From NCBI GenBank assembly GCA_041685735.1, contig JAWLFE010000005.1, forward strand, positions 1 to 64,000: 64,000 nt of DNA, given 5' to 3'. Position numbers and translations under genes: made by a program. This document shows positions 28,222 to 37,240 of this stretch, piece by piece; within the stretch, counting starts at the first letter, position 1; each line of letters begins with the position of its first letter. The stretch is from CSSed11-175R1 sp041685735. Lineage in GTDB: Bacteria; Actinomycetota; Nitriliruptoria; Nitriliruptorales; Nitriliruptoraceae. The notes beneath the pieces are model-generated. The model searched no databases and had not been told where the DNA came from. It saw only the letters and a list, made by a program, of their open reading frames with translations.

Positions 28222-28761
28222 ATGGGCCGGTGCCTGATCGTCGCCAACCAGACGCTCGGGGGTGAACTGCTCGACCGCGAGGTACGGCAACGCATCGAGC
28301 GCGGCTGCGACTTCTTCATCGTGGTGCCGACGACCGCGCCCGAGCACGAGACCGCCGCCTGGGCACTGGGGTTCCCGGTGGACGGCGGGCTGCTCGCCTA
28401 CACGACCAGCGAGGTCTTCGAGGAGGACGAGCGTCGTCGGCAGGCGGCCGTGGTCGAGGCCCGCCAGCGTGCGGAGCGCCGCCTCGACAAGATGATCGAC
28501 AAGGTGCGCCTCCACGGCGGCGACGCGCACGGTGTGGTCGGCAACGCCGATCCGACGGTCGCGGTCCAGGAGGCCCTGGACCACGGGCCGTTCGACGAGA
28601 TCATCGTCTCCACCCTGCCGTCGGGCCTGTCGCGGTGGCTGCGCATGGACCTGCCGAGCCGGATCGTCCGTGCCACCGACATCCCCGTCACGACGGTCGA
28701 GGCCGAGCCGGACGACCGCGACCCGCCACGCGACCGACCCGACCCGTCCGGTGGGCGGTGA
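28222..28761 (+). CDS. Universal stress protein-like, UspA-fold protein
   Basis: 179 residues after GAGGGAGA. The Rossmann-like N-terminus CLIVANQTLGG, a GCDFFIVVPTT strand and a C-terminal EIIVSTLPSGLSRWL followed by VTTVEAE match the UspA-like alpha/beta fold. A long charged helix (residues about 70-95, EEDERRRQAAVVEARQRAER) separates the halves. It may bind ATP; it is not clearly a full Usp (no G-2x-G-9x-G-S/T motif is obvious). Its stop codon abuts the stop of the opposing gene with no spacer. Confidence 0.6.
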   Translation: MGRCLIVANQTLGGELLDREVRQRIERGCDFFIVVPTTAPEHETAAWALGFPVDGGLLAYTTSEVFEEDERRRQAAVVEARQRAERRLDKMIDKVRLHGGDAHGVVGNADPTVAVQEALDHGPFDEIIVSTLPSGLSRWLRMDLPSRIVRATDIPVTTVEAEPDDRDPPRDRPDPSGGR

Positions 28762-29886
28762 TCAGGACACGTACTCGCTGGCGTACTTCGTGAGCGTCTC
28801 CAGGTAGTTGGCCCGTTCGAACGCCGCCGGGTCGCTGACCGATCGCTGGCTGACCGACCCGGTCAGCTGCTCGACCGATGCGTAGTCGCGGGCCTCCATC
28901 CAGTCGCGGACGCCATCCACCAACGTGGTGACGTGGCCGGGGCCGTGCCGCAGGACCGCCGAGGTGGTCATCGCCACGTTCGCTCCCGCCAGCAGCGCCT
29001 TGACGACGTCGGCGGGCTCGTGGATCCCGGTGGTGGCCGCCAGCGACGCGTCGATGCGTCCGTGCAGCAGCGCCATCCACCGCAGTGGCAGCCGCAGCTC
29101 CTCCGAGGTGGACAGCACCAGCCGGGGTCCGACGGCGAGCGTCTCCAGGTCGATGTCGGGCTGGTAGAAGCGGTTGAACAGCACCAGCCCGGCGGCCCCT
29201 TCCCCGACCAGGCGTTGCGCGAACCCACCGAGCGCCGACCAGTACGGCGACAGCTTCACCGCCACGGGCACGTCGCAGGCACCGACGACGTCGCGCACGA
29301 CGTCGAGCGTCTCTGCCTCGACGTCCCGGCCGGAGCGGTCCGGATCGGCGGCCACCTGGTAGATGTTGAGTTCGATGGCATCGGCGCCGGCGTTGGCGAG
29401 CATCTTCGCGTACTCGGTCCAGCCACCCGTGGTCGAGCCGTTGAGGCTGGCGATCACAGGAACGTCGAGTTCGGCCTTGGCCTCGCGGATCAGCGTGAGG
29501 TAGTGCACCGACCCACGGTTGTAGTCCTCGAACACCGGGGCGTAGCCGTAGGTCGCCTCCGGGTTGACGTCGGCCGACAGCCCGAGGAAGCGATCGACCT
29601 CATGGGCCTCGTGCTCGAGCTGCTCTTCGAACAGGCTCGGCAGCACCACCGCACCCACCCCCGCCGCATCCAGGGCCTGCAGCGAGGCGATCCGCCCGGT
29701 CAGGGGACCCGACGAGGCCACCACCGGGGACCGCAGCTGCATGCCGAGGTAGGTCGCGGTCAGGTCGATCTCACCCTGCGCGCCGGGACCGCTCGGCACG
29801 ATACGCCCGGCACCGCTGAGCTCATCGTCCTCCAGGTCCGTGAAGGAGTACGTGGGTCGTGGACCCGCACCGTTGCCCGCCGTCAT
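28762..29886 (-). CDS. Dihydroorotate dehydrogenase-like FMN protein
   Basis: 374 residues with a TIM-barrel of the DHOD family: LRSPVVASSGPLTG, PVIASLNGSTTGGWTEYAKM, DAIELNIYQV, VAVKLSPYWS and LVLFNRFYQPDI are visible FMN and substrate loops. An N-terminal extension of about 40 residues precedes the barrel. Genuine pyrimidine DHODs carry catalytic Cys or Ser at a position that reads differently here, and no pyr genes adjoin. Such DHOD-like proteins are often neighbours of PFOR genes, as here: the start overlaps the PFOR stop by 4 bases. Its reaction is unknown. Confidence 0.85.
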   Translation of the reverse strand: MTAGNGAGPRPTYSFTDLEDDELSGAGRIVPSGPGAQGEIDLTATYLGMQLRSPVVASSGPLTGRIASLQALDAAGVGAVVLPSLFEEQLEHEAHEVDRFLGLSADVNPEATYGYAPVFEDYNRGSVHYLTLIREAKAELDVPVIASLNGSTTGGWTEYAKMLANAGADAIELNIYQVAADPDRSGRDVEAETLDVVRDVVGACDVPVAVKLSPYWSALGGFAQRLVGEGAAGLVLFNRFYQPDIDLETLAVGPRLVLSTSEELRLPLRWMALLHGRIDASLAATTGIHEPADVVKALLAGANVAMTTSAVLRHGPGHVTTLVDGVRDWMEARDYASVEQLTGSVSQRSVSDPAAFERANYLETLTKYASEYVS

Positions 29887-32800
29887 GAGGACACCTCCGT
29901 GTCGTCGGTGAGTTGCCGTTCGACGCCGGCGAGCTGCTCGTAGTAGCTCCAGCGTTCCTTGACGTCACTGGCCGCGAGGCCGCGCAGGTACGCAGCCCGT
30001 TCCGGATCGCTGCGTTCGAGCACCGCGAAGCGACCCTCCGTGGTCAGGAAATCATCGACCGGCTGTGAGGGCGCCTTCGAGTCCAGCTTGAACGGACGGG
30101 TGCCCTCCTCCGCCGCCGGGTGGAAGCGGAACAGCGGCCAGTAGCCGGTCTTGACGGCCAGGTCCATACGGTCCATCGAGTGGCGCATGTCGACCCCGTG
30201 GGCGATGCAGGTCGAGTACGCCAGCAGCAGCGACGGTCCCGACCACTCCTCGGCCTCACGGAACGCCTTGATGGTCTGCCGTTCGTTCGACCCCATCGCG
30301 ACCTGCGCGACGTAGACCGAGCCGTACTGCATGGCCAGGAGCCCCAGGTCCTTCTTCGGGGTCGGCTTGCCGGAGGTCGCGAACCGTGCCACGGCACCCC
30401 GGGAGGTCGCCTTTGAGGCCTGGCCGCCGGTGTTGGAGTACACCTCGGTGTCCAGGACCAGCACGTTGACGTCGGCGCCGGATGCGAAGAGGTGATCGAG
30501 GCCACCGAACCCGATGTCGTAGGCCCAGCCGTCCCCGCCGACGATCCAGACATCGCGACGGACCAGCACCCCGGACAGGGCCTCGAGCTGCCGGGCCGAC
30601 GCGGCGAGGTCGCCGTCCACGTCGGCGAGGCGGCGGCGCAGCTCATCGACGCGGCCGCGCTGGTCGGCGAGGCCCTGCTCGTCACCGGCACCGGCGCCGG
30701 CCAACAGGCCCTCGACCAGATCGTCGCCGAGCTGACCGGCCAGCAGGCCGAGCAGGTGTTCGGCGATCGCCCGCTGTTCGTCGATCCCCATCCGGATCCC
30801 GAGCCCGAACTCCGCGTTGTCCTCGAACAGCGAGTTCGACCAGGCCGGGCCCCGCCCAGCGGCGTTCGTGCCGTAGGGCGTGGTCGGCAGGTTCCCCCCG
30901 TAGATCGAGGAACAGCCGGTGGCGTTCGCGATGACGGTCCGGTCACCGAACAGCTGGGTCATCAGCTTGAGGTAGGGCGTCTCACCGCAGCCGGCGCAGG
31001 CGCCCGAGAACTCGAACAGCGGCTGCAGGGTCTGGGTGTGCTTGGTCGTGTCCATCTTGATGGTCGTGCGATCCGGGTAGGGGATCGTCTCGAAGAAGCG
31101 GAAGTTGTCGCGTTCGCGGTCACGGTGCTCGTCCGCGGGCTCCATGTCGATCGCCTGGTGGCCGACCGACTCCTTGGACACCGCCGGGCACGCCTCGACA
31201 CAGACCCCACAACCGGTGCAGTCATCGGGTGCCACCTGGACCGTCAGCAGGTGGTCGCTCAGGTCACGGTCCTTGAAGGGCTTGCATAGGAAGCTGTCGG
31301 GGGCATCGTCGAGCGCATCACCCTCGAACACCTTGATCTGGATCGCGGCGTGCGGGCAGACGATCGCGCACTTCCCGCAGTCGATGCACAGGTCCGGGTC
31401 CCAGATCGGGATCTCCGCGGCCAGGGAGCGCTTCTCCCAGCGGCTCGTCCCCGTCTCGAAGGTGCCGTCCACCGGCAGGGCGGACACGGGCAGTAGGTCG
31501 CCCTCCCCTTCGATGATGCGGGCGGTGACCCGTTCGAACAGCTCCGTGACGTCGTCCGAGGTGACGGCGCGGAGCTCGAGCGCCCGGTCGATGGCGCCCG
31601 GGCGGTGCCAGCTGGAGGTCACCGCGTCCGGGATCTCGATCCGGTGGACGGCATCGGCGGCCGCCCGGATCGCCTCGATGTTGCGGTTGACGACCAGGGG
31701 GCCGTGGGCCGCGTAGGTCTTCTCCGCCGCGGATTCGATCGCCTCGAGCGCCTCGTCCATCGGCAGCAGGCCGGACGCGACGAAGAAGGCGACCTGCATC
31801 ACGGTGGAGATGCGCCCACCGAGCCCGGCCGCGCGCGCCGTCCCGAACCCGTCGATGGCGAACAGCTGCAGGTCGCGCTCGACGAGCAGTTCCTGGACAT
31901 CGGCCGGCAGGCGGTCCCAGACCTCATCGGCGGGGAACGGCGCGTTCAACAGCACCGTGCCGCCGGGGCGGACCACCGACAGCATCTCGAGCTTCTCCAG
32001 CAGCCCGAACTGGTGGCAGGCGACGACATCCGCCTGGTCGACGAGGTAGGTGGAGTGGATCGGCTCCGGCGAGAACCGCAGGTGCGACACCGTGGTCGCA
32101 CCCGACTTCTTCGAGTCGTACACGAAGTAGGCCTGGACGTGCTGGCCCGTGCCCTCCGCCATGATCTTGGCGGTGTTCTTGTTCGCTCCGACGGTGCCGT
32201 CCGACCCCATGCCGAAGAACACCGCGGACAGCTCGCCCTCGGGTCGAGGCAGCTCGAAGTCCGACAGCGTGGGCAGGGACAGGTCCGTCACGTCGTCGAT
32301 GATCCCGACCGTGAACCGCCGCTTCGGCGCGTCGTCCGCGAGCTCCGCGAAGACGGCGGCGACCATCGAGGGGGTGAACTCCTTGCTGGACAACCCGTAG
32401 CGACCGCCGATCACATCGGGGAGCTCGGCGAGGTCGCCCGCCATCACCGCGGTCGCGAGCGTCTGCACGACGTCCTCGTGGAGCGGCTCGCCCGGTGCGC
32501 CCGGCTCCTTGGTCCGGTCGAGGACGGCGATCCGCGTGGCGCTCGCCGGCAGCGCGTCCAGGAACTCCGCGGTCGGGAACGGGCGGAACAGCCGGACCAC
32601 GAGCATCCCGACCTTCTCGCCGGAGGCGACCAGGTGATCCACCACCTCACGGACCGCTTCGCTGCCCGACCCCATCAACACGACGACCCGTTCGGCGTCA
32701 GCAGCACCGTGGTAATCGACCAGGTTGTACTGCCGGCCGGTCCGTTCGGCCAGGCGGTCCATCGCCCCCTGCACCGCCGCGGGCACCGCGTCGTAGAAGG

Positions 32801-33494
32801 GGTTGCAGGCCTCCCGCGCCTGGAAGAACACGTCGGGGTTCTGCGCGGTGCCGCGCAGGGACGGGTGCTCGGGATCCATCGACCGGCGACGGTGCGCGAT
32901 GATGTCGTCGTTGGAGATCATCGACTGCAGATCGTCATCGGTGAGTGGCTCGACGATGTTGATCTCGTGCGAGGTGCGGAACCCATCGAAGAAGTGCAGC
33001 ACCGGCAGCCGGGTCGACAGGGTCGCCGCGTGGGCGACGGCGGCCAGGTCGTGCGCCTCCTGCGGCGTCGAGGACGCCAGCATCGTCCACCCGGTGGTGC
33101 GGGCGGCCATGACGTCGGAGTGGTCACCGAAGATCGACAGTGCGTGCGTCGCGATCGTCCGGGCGGCGACGTGGATGACCGCCGGGGTCAGCTCACCCGC
33201 GATCTTGAACATGTTGGGCAGCATCAGCAGCAGGCCCTGCGATGCGGTGAACGTCGTGCCGAGCGAACCGGACTGCACGGCGCCGTGCAGTGCCCCCGCG
33301 GCGCCGGCCTCCGACTGCATCTCCAGGACCCCCGGCACCGCGCCCCACAGGTTCGGTCGCTCGGCGGCCGCCCAGGTATCGGCGTACTCACCCATCGGCG
33401 ATGCCGGGGTGATCGGGTAGATCGCCACGGCCTCGCTCAGCGCGTAGGCGACACGGGCGACGGCTTCGTTCCCATCGATGCAGAGGGGTGGCAC
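29883..33494 (-). CDS. nifJ: Pyruvate:ferredoxin (flavodoxin) oxidoreductase
   Basis: 1203 residues, the full single-chain form. A GTG start follows GGAGG by 6 bases. Domains: the N-terminal pyrimidine-binding domain (VAYALSEAVAIYPITPASPMGEY), the gamma domain (SDGTVGANKNTAKIM), two 4Fe-4S ferredoxin clusters (CIDCGKCAIVCP and CTGCGVCVEACP), then the thiamine-diphosphate domain with the proximal cluster (CAGCGETPYLKL) and GGDGWAYDIGFGG plus VYSNTGGQ. It converts pyruvate and CoA to acetyl-CoA, CO2 and reduced ferredoxin. Next to a hydrogenase and PPDK it suits fermentative or microaerobic redox balancing. Confidence 0.95.
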   Translation of the reverse strand: MPPLCIDGNEAVARVAYALSEAVAIYPITPASPMGEYADTWAAAERPNLWGAVPGVLEMQSEAGAAGALHGAVQSGSLGTTFTASQGLLLMLPNMFKIAGELTPAVIHVAARTIATHALSIFGDHSDVMAARTTGWTMLASSTPQEAHDLAAVAHAATLSTRLPVLHFFDGFRTSHEINIVEPLTDDDLQSMISNDDIIAHRRRSMDPEHPSLRGTAQNPDVFFQAREACNPFYDAVPAAVQGAMDRLAERTGRQYNLVDYHGAADAERVVVLMGSGSEAVREVVDHLVASGEKVGMLVVRLFRPFPTAEFLDALPASATRIAVLDRTKEPGAPGEPLHEDVVQTLATAVMAGDLAELPDVIGGRYGLSSKEFTPSMVAAVFAELADDAPKRRFTVGIIDDVTDLSLPTLSDFELPRPEGELSAVFFGMGSDGTVGANKNTAKIMAEGTGQHVQAYFVYDSKKSGATTVSHLRFSPEPIHSTYLVDQADVVACHQFGLLEKLEMLSVVRPGGTVLLNAPFPADEVWDRLPADVQELLVERDLQLFAIDGFGTARAAGLGGRISTVMQVAFFVASGLLPMDEALEAIESAAEKTYAAHGPLVVNRNIEAIRAAADAVHRIEIPDAVTSSWHRPGAIDRALELRAVTSDDVTELFERVTARIIEGEGDLLPVSALPVDGTFETGTSRWEKRSLAAEIPIWDPDLCIDCGKCAIVCPHAAIQIKVFEGDALDDAPDSFLCKPFKDRDLSDHLLTVQVAPDDCTGCGVCVEACPAVSKESVGHQAIDMEPADEHRDRERDNFRFFETIPYPDRTTIKMDTTKHTQTLQPLFEFSGACAGCGETPYLKLMTQLFGDRTVIANATGCSSIYGGNLPTTPYGTNAAGRGPAWSNSLFEDNAEFGLGIRMGIDEQRAIAEHLLGLLAGQLGDDLVEGLLAGAGAGDEQGLADQRGRVDELRRRLADVDGDLAASARQLEALSGVLVRRDVWIVGGDGWAYDIGFGGLDHLFASGADVNVLVLDTEVYSNTGGQASKATSRGAVARFATSGKPTPKKDLGLLAMQYGSVYVAQVAMGSNERQTIKAFREAEEWSGPSLLLAYSTCIAHGVDMRHSMDRMDLAVKTGYWPLFRFHPAAEEGTRPFKLDSKAPSQPVDDFLTTEGRFAVLERSDPERAAYLRGLAASDVKERWSYYEQLAGVERQLTDDTEVSS

Positions 33495-33811
33495 GCGGGA
33501 CCTCCAGGTGTCGGGATGTCGTCACTCTGCCAGCAACGAACACACGCTGCGGCGCAGAAGTCGGGCGGCCGGACCGCCGTGACGTCGTGCATCCGACGCT
33601 ACGGACACCACCAGCGCGATGTAGCGGCCACAGGTCCCGGGTCTCCGGGACCATCTGCCCGGGTCGCCGGCGGGGCTTGCAACCTCGCCGAGAGACCTGC
33701 AAGGTGCGGCGAGGGGTCACCTGGATGAAGGACCTTGTGCCCTGCAGCGGACGCTCCCGGTCGACCACGGTGGGGGGCAGGGTTCGATACAACGACAAGG
33801 AGAACCACGGA
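33495..33811. other. Divergent intergenic region (317 bases) with two hairpins
   Basis: It separates nifJ (minus) from the small membrane protein (plus). It holds two strong secondary structures and no convincing gene. An 8-bp perfect stem GGTCCCGG-GTCT-CCGGGACC spans 33633-33652. A nested hairpin spans 33683-33714: CCTCGCC pairs GGCGAGG, enclosing ACCT-N3-AGGT. Neither is followed by a T-tract. The region should carry promoters for both genes; I could not place -10/-35 boxes with confidence. Confidence 0.6.
33647..33661 (+). promoter_or_regulatory. GGGACC-type box in the nifJ divergent region
   Basis: GGGACCATCTGCCCG shares 11 of its first 14 bases with the box upstream of hoxE (GGGACCATCGGCAC). 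It overlaps the right arm of the hairpin at 33633-33652, and lies about 155 bases from both flanking starts. Confidence 0.3.
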
Positions 33812-34249
33812 ATGAACTTCTCTCGGAAGATCACCTCGATCGCCGCGATCCTGCTCGGTGCGGTGCTGATCGTCGGAAGCATCGGCACCTGGGTCATGGT
33901 CAGCACCATGCTCGGGGAGCAGAACATCACGACCCCTGACGATGCCTGCCTGTCAGAACGTGAGGTTCGAGGACCGTTCACGGCCTACTGCCAGGCCGAC
34001 ATCATCAACCAGCACGCCCTGGATTCCACCGGCGGGCTGACCTACGCCGAACTCGATCGTGATGACCCGCTGCGGGACGTCGCGATGAACGCCTCGTTCC
34101 TGCAGGCATCGCTGTTCACCTCGGTGCTCGCCTTCGGGGTCGCGGCCATGGCGTTCGGGATGGGTGTGCTGTTCATCCTGCTCGGGCTGGGCATCCGCGA
34201 CGTCAACGCCCGCCTCGACGAACTCTCCGGCCAGGCTGCGGGGCGCTGA
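33812..34249 (+). CDS. Small two-TM membrane protein of an actinobacterial family
   Basis: 145 residues, with AAGGAG before the ATG. Two hydrophobic segments (residues about 8-32 and 95-125) flank an extracytoplasmic loop of about 60 residues containing TPDDACLSEREVRGPFTAYCQ with two conserved-looking Cys that could form a disulfide. Homologues in actinobacteria are often labelled 'aromatic ring-opening dioxygenase LigA', a name with no support in this sequence: it has no metal-binding motif. It is convergent with ppdK. Confidence 0.7.
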   Translation: MNFSRKITSIAAILLGAVLIVGSIGTWVMVSTMLGEQNITTPDDACLSEREVRGPFTAYCQADIINQHALDSTGGLTYAELDRDDPLRDVAMNASFLQASLFTSVLAFGVAAMAFGMGVLFILLGLGIRDVNARLDELSGQAAGR

Positions 34250-34269
34250 CCTGGCACGACCGCACGGCA

Positions 34270-34303
34270 GCGGCCCCGCCACCCGATCGGGTGGCGGGGC
34301 CGC
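34270..34303. terminator. Perfect 34-bp palindromic terminator
   Basis: GCGGCCCCGCCACCC and GGGTGGCGGGGCCGC pair over 15 bp around GATC, itself self-complementary. It lies 20 bases after the stop of the small membrane protein and 27 bases before the stop of ppdK, so it can terminate both convergent genes. No T-tract follows. Confidence 0.85.
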
Positions 34304-34330
34304 GGCCGTGGTGGCCGTCGACCGGACCGG

Positions 34331-36967
34331 TCAGGCGGTCGCGTCCGGTCCTTCGACCTCGAGTGCCGCGTGAGCGGCCGCCAGGCGCGCGACCTTCAGG
34401 CGCGACGCCGAGCAGGACACGTGAGTCAACCCGAGCCGGTGCGCCAGCGCGATCGAGTCCGGGTCACCGCCGTGTTCCCCACAGATGCCGGTCACCAGCT
34501 CCGGGAAGGTCTCGCGACCTTCCTTGACCGCCAGTTCGACCAGGCGCCCGACCCCGTCGGGATCCAACGTGCGGAACGGGTCGACCGGGAGCAGCTTGAG
34601 CTCCAGCGCCCGCGGGGTGTAGGTCGCCTCGACGTCGTCGCGCGACAGCCCGAACGTCAGCTGGGTCAGGTCGTTCGTGCCGAACGAGAACGCGTCCACG
34701 TACTGCGCCAGCGCGCCCGACCGCAACGCCGCACGCGGCGTCTCGATCATCGTCGCGACCGTGTAGACGACCTCCTCGGCGCCTGCGTCCCGCAGCTCGG
34801 CGGCGACCTCGTGGATCAGGTTGACCCCCCATTCGAGCTCCTGCGAGGTCCCGATCAGCGGCAGCATGATCTCCGGCAGCGGGTTGCCACCGGCAGCGGT
34901 GCGGGCCGCGGCCGCCTCGAGGATGGCGCGGACCTGCGCCCGGTAGACCTCCGGGCGGAGGACCCCGAGACGGATGCCGCGCACGCCCAGCATCGGGTCG
35001 TGCTCACGCAGCTGCTCGGCGGCCTCCATGAGGTCACGTTCGTGGTCGGACAGGCCCTCGGTCGCCGCCTTGACGTGCAGTTCCTCCACATCCGGCAGGA
35101 ACTCGTGCAACGGCGGGTCCAGCAACCGGATCACGACCCGCTTGCCGTCCATCGCCTCGAACAGCGCCTCGAAGTCCTCGCGCTGCTGGCGCTCGAGCTC
35201 CACCAGCGCGTCGCGCTCCTCGTCCGGCGACCGCGACAGGATCACCTTCTGGATCAGCGGGAGCCGGCTGCCCAGGAACTGGTGCTCCGTGCGGCACAGG
35301 CCGATGCCCTCCGCGCCGGACTCCAACGCCCGGCGGGCATCGTCCGCGGTGTCGGCGTTCGCGAAGACGTGCAGGCTGCGTCGCTCGTCGGCCCAGTCCA
35401 GTAGGCGTTCCAGGCGGGGGTCGGCGCCCGGGACCTCCAGGTCCACCTCCCCTACGGCGACCTGCCCGTTGGTCCCGTCGATCGAGATCACATCACCCGC
35501 GTGCAGCACCGTGTCACCGACGGTGACGGTGCCGGCCTTGGCGTCGATGCGCAGCTCGCTGGCGCCACAGACCGCCGGCTTGCCGAACCCACGCGCGACC
35601 ACGGCCGCGTGGCTGACGAGCCCGCCGCGCGAGGTCAGCAGACCGACGGAGGCGACCATGCCCTCCAGGTCCTCCGGCGAGGTCTCGGGCCGCACCAGGA
35701 TGACGTCCTCGCCGGCGATGCCACGCTCCTTGGCCTCATCCGACGACAGGCAGATCGCACCGACCGCCGCACCTGGGGATGCGGCCAGGCCCGTCGTGAG
35801 CGGCTCCGGTGCATCCGGTCCGAACTGGGGGTGGAGCAGTTGCTCGAGCTGCTTCGGACGGACCCGCGTCACCGCCTCGTCGATGTCGATCAGGCCTTCG
35901 TCGACCATGTCGACCGCCATGCGCAGTGCCGCCGCGGCGGAGCGCTTGCCCACCCGGGTCTGCAGCATCCACAGCGTGTCGCTCTCGATCGTGAACTCGA
36001 CGTCGCACATGTCGGAGTAGTGGGCCTCCAGGGTGTCGAGGTTGGCCAGCAGCTCCTCGTGTTGGGTGGGGAACTCGTCCGCGAGGTCGGCCAGCGGATG
36101 GACGTGCCGGGTTCCCGCGACCACGTCCTCACCCTGGGCACCGATCAGGAAGTCGCCGTAGGAGACGTTCTCGCCCGTCGCCGGGTCGCGGGTGAAGGCG
36201 ACACCGGTCGCGGACCGGTCACCGAGGTTGCCGAAGACCATCATCTGCACGTTGACCGCGGTCCCGAGGTCGTCCGGGATGCCCTCGACCCGACGGTAGG
36301 CCTTGGCCCGGTCACCGTTCCAGGACCGGAACACGGCCTCGATCGCCAGGTGCAGTTGTTCGTGCGGCTCCTCGGGCAGGACCTGACCCGCGTCCTTGAT
36401 GCTCCCCCGATGCGCGTCGGCCACCTCCGCGAGTTGCTCGGCGCTCAGACCGCGTTCATCGGCGACCCCGGCCGCGGCGATGGCTGCCTCGAGGTTGTGG
36501 TTGAAGGCCTCCTCGGGGACCCCGAGCACCACCCGACCGTACATCTCGAGGAAGCGTCGGGTCGCGTCCCAGGCGAAGCGCTCGTCACCCAGTTCGGCCA
36601 GACCCGACGCGGTCTCCGGGGTCGCGCCGAGGTCGAGCACGGTGTCCATCATGCCCGGCATGGAGAAGGGGGCGCCGGAGCGCACCGACAGCAGCAGGGG
36701 CGCCGACGGGTCGCCCAGGCGTCGCCCGGTCCCGGCCTCCAGGTCCTTCAACGCCGCCTCGACCTGATCGAACAGGCCGGATGGCACCTGGCCTTCGGCC
36801 AGGTAGCTACGGCAGGCCTCGGTCGTCACCACGAACCCGGGGGGCACGGGCAGACCGATGTGGGTCATCTCGGCGAGGTTCGCCCCCTTCCCACCCAGCA
36901 GGAGCTTGTCCGTGGCACGGCCCTCGTCGAACGGAACCACCCACCTGTCAGCGCTTGAACCACTCAC
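34331..36967 (-). CDS. ppdK: Pyruvate, phosphate dikinase
   Basis: 878 residues, the usual length. GTG start preceded by GAGGGGAA. The N-terminal ATP-grasp domain has GGKGANLAEM near 27 and SGAPFSMPGMMDTVL. The central phosphohistidine domain is LTSRGGLVSHAAVVARGFGK with the catalytic His. The C-terminal PEP/pyruvate barrel has SFGTNDLTQLTFGLSRDD and VTGICGEHGGD, whose Cys is the acid-base residue. It interconverts pyruvate, ATP and phosphate with PEP, AMP and PPi. Near PFOR it can route pyruvate into gluconeogenesis or, in reverse, make ATP with PPi. Confidence 0.96.
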   Translation of the reverse strand: MSGSSADRWVVPFDEGRATDKLLLGGKGANLAEMTHIGLPVPPGFVVTTEACRSYLAEGQVPSGLFDQVEAALKDLEAGTGRRLGDPSAPLLLSVRSGAPFSMPGMMDTVLDLGATPETASGLAELGDERFAWDATRRFLEMYGRVVLGVPEEAFNHNLEAAIAAAGVADERGLSAEQLAEVADAHRGSIKDAGQVLPEEPHEQLHLAIEAVFRSWNGDRAKAYRRVEGIPDDLGTAVNVQMMVFGNLGDRSATGVAFTRDPATGENVSYGDFLIGAQGEDVVAGTRHVHPLADLADEFPTQHEELLANLDTLEAHYSDMCDVEFTIESDTLWMLQTRVGKRSAAAALRMAVDMVDEGLIDIDEAVTRVRPKQLEQLLHPQFGPDAPEPLTTGLAASPGAAVGAICLSSDEAKERGIAGEDVILVRPETSPEDLEGMVASVGLLTSRGGLVSHAAVVARGFGKPAVCGASELRIDAKAGTVTVGDTVLHAGDVISIDGTNGQVAVGEVDLEVPGADPRLERLLDWADERRSLHVFANADTADDARRALESGAEGIGLCRTEHQFLGSRLPLIQKVILSRSPDEERDALVELERQQREDFEALFEAMDGKRVVIRLLDPPLHEFLPDVEELHVKAATEGLSDHERDLMEAAEQLREHDPMLGVRGIRLGVLRPEVYRAQVRAILEAAAARTAAGGNPLPEIMLPLIGTSQELEWGVNLIHEVAAELRDAGAEEVVYTVATMIETPRAALRSGALAQYVDAFSFGTNDLTQLTFGLSRDDVEATYTPRALELKLLPVDPFRTLDPDGVGRLVELAVKEGRETFPELVTGICGEHGGDPDSIALAHRLGLTHVSCSASRLKVARLAAAHAALEVEGPDATA

Positions 36968-37078
36968 GATCTTCCCCTCATCACGTCGGGATCAGCAGGC
37001 GTCACGGCTCGGACGCTCATCGCCTCCAGTCCACCTGAACCGCCCCCGGGTGGGCAGAGCAGCATGGCCCCGTTCGAT

Positions 37079-37101
37079 GGGACCAACCGTCCTACGGTCC
37101 C
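37079..37101. promoter_or_regulatory. GGGACC/GGTCCC inverted repeat between ppdK and the P-type ATPase
   Basis: GGGACC and GGTCCC are inverted around 11 bases. Read from either end it fits the GGGAC-type box pattern (GGGACCAACCGTCCT plus strand, GGGACCGTAGGAC minus strand). More GTCCC and GGACC elements follow to about 37150. It lies about 110 bases before the ppdK start and 140 before the ATPase start, so it could serve both. Confidence 0.35.
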
Positions 37102-37240
37102 AAGGGCCCACGGACCGGTGACGGGGTGCCCTGCCCGTCCCGGGGTCCCGACCGTACGGTGGAACGAACCGGTGCGCGACGTGTGTCCCCACGTCTCGGA
37201 CCGTCGCGGTGCCACCACAGATCACGAACGGATGGGTCCC

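Noticed and set aside
31605..33728. A 707-residue open frame on the plus strand opposite nifJ
   Set aside because: Antisense to a full-length PFOR with all cofactor motifs; no family features.
33812..34249. Aromatic ring-opening dioxygenase (LigA) as a function for the small membrane protein
   Set aside because: The protein is two membrane helices with a short loop and has no metal-binding or dioxygenase motif; the name appears to be a propagated label.
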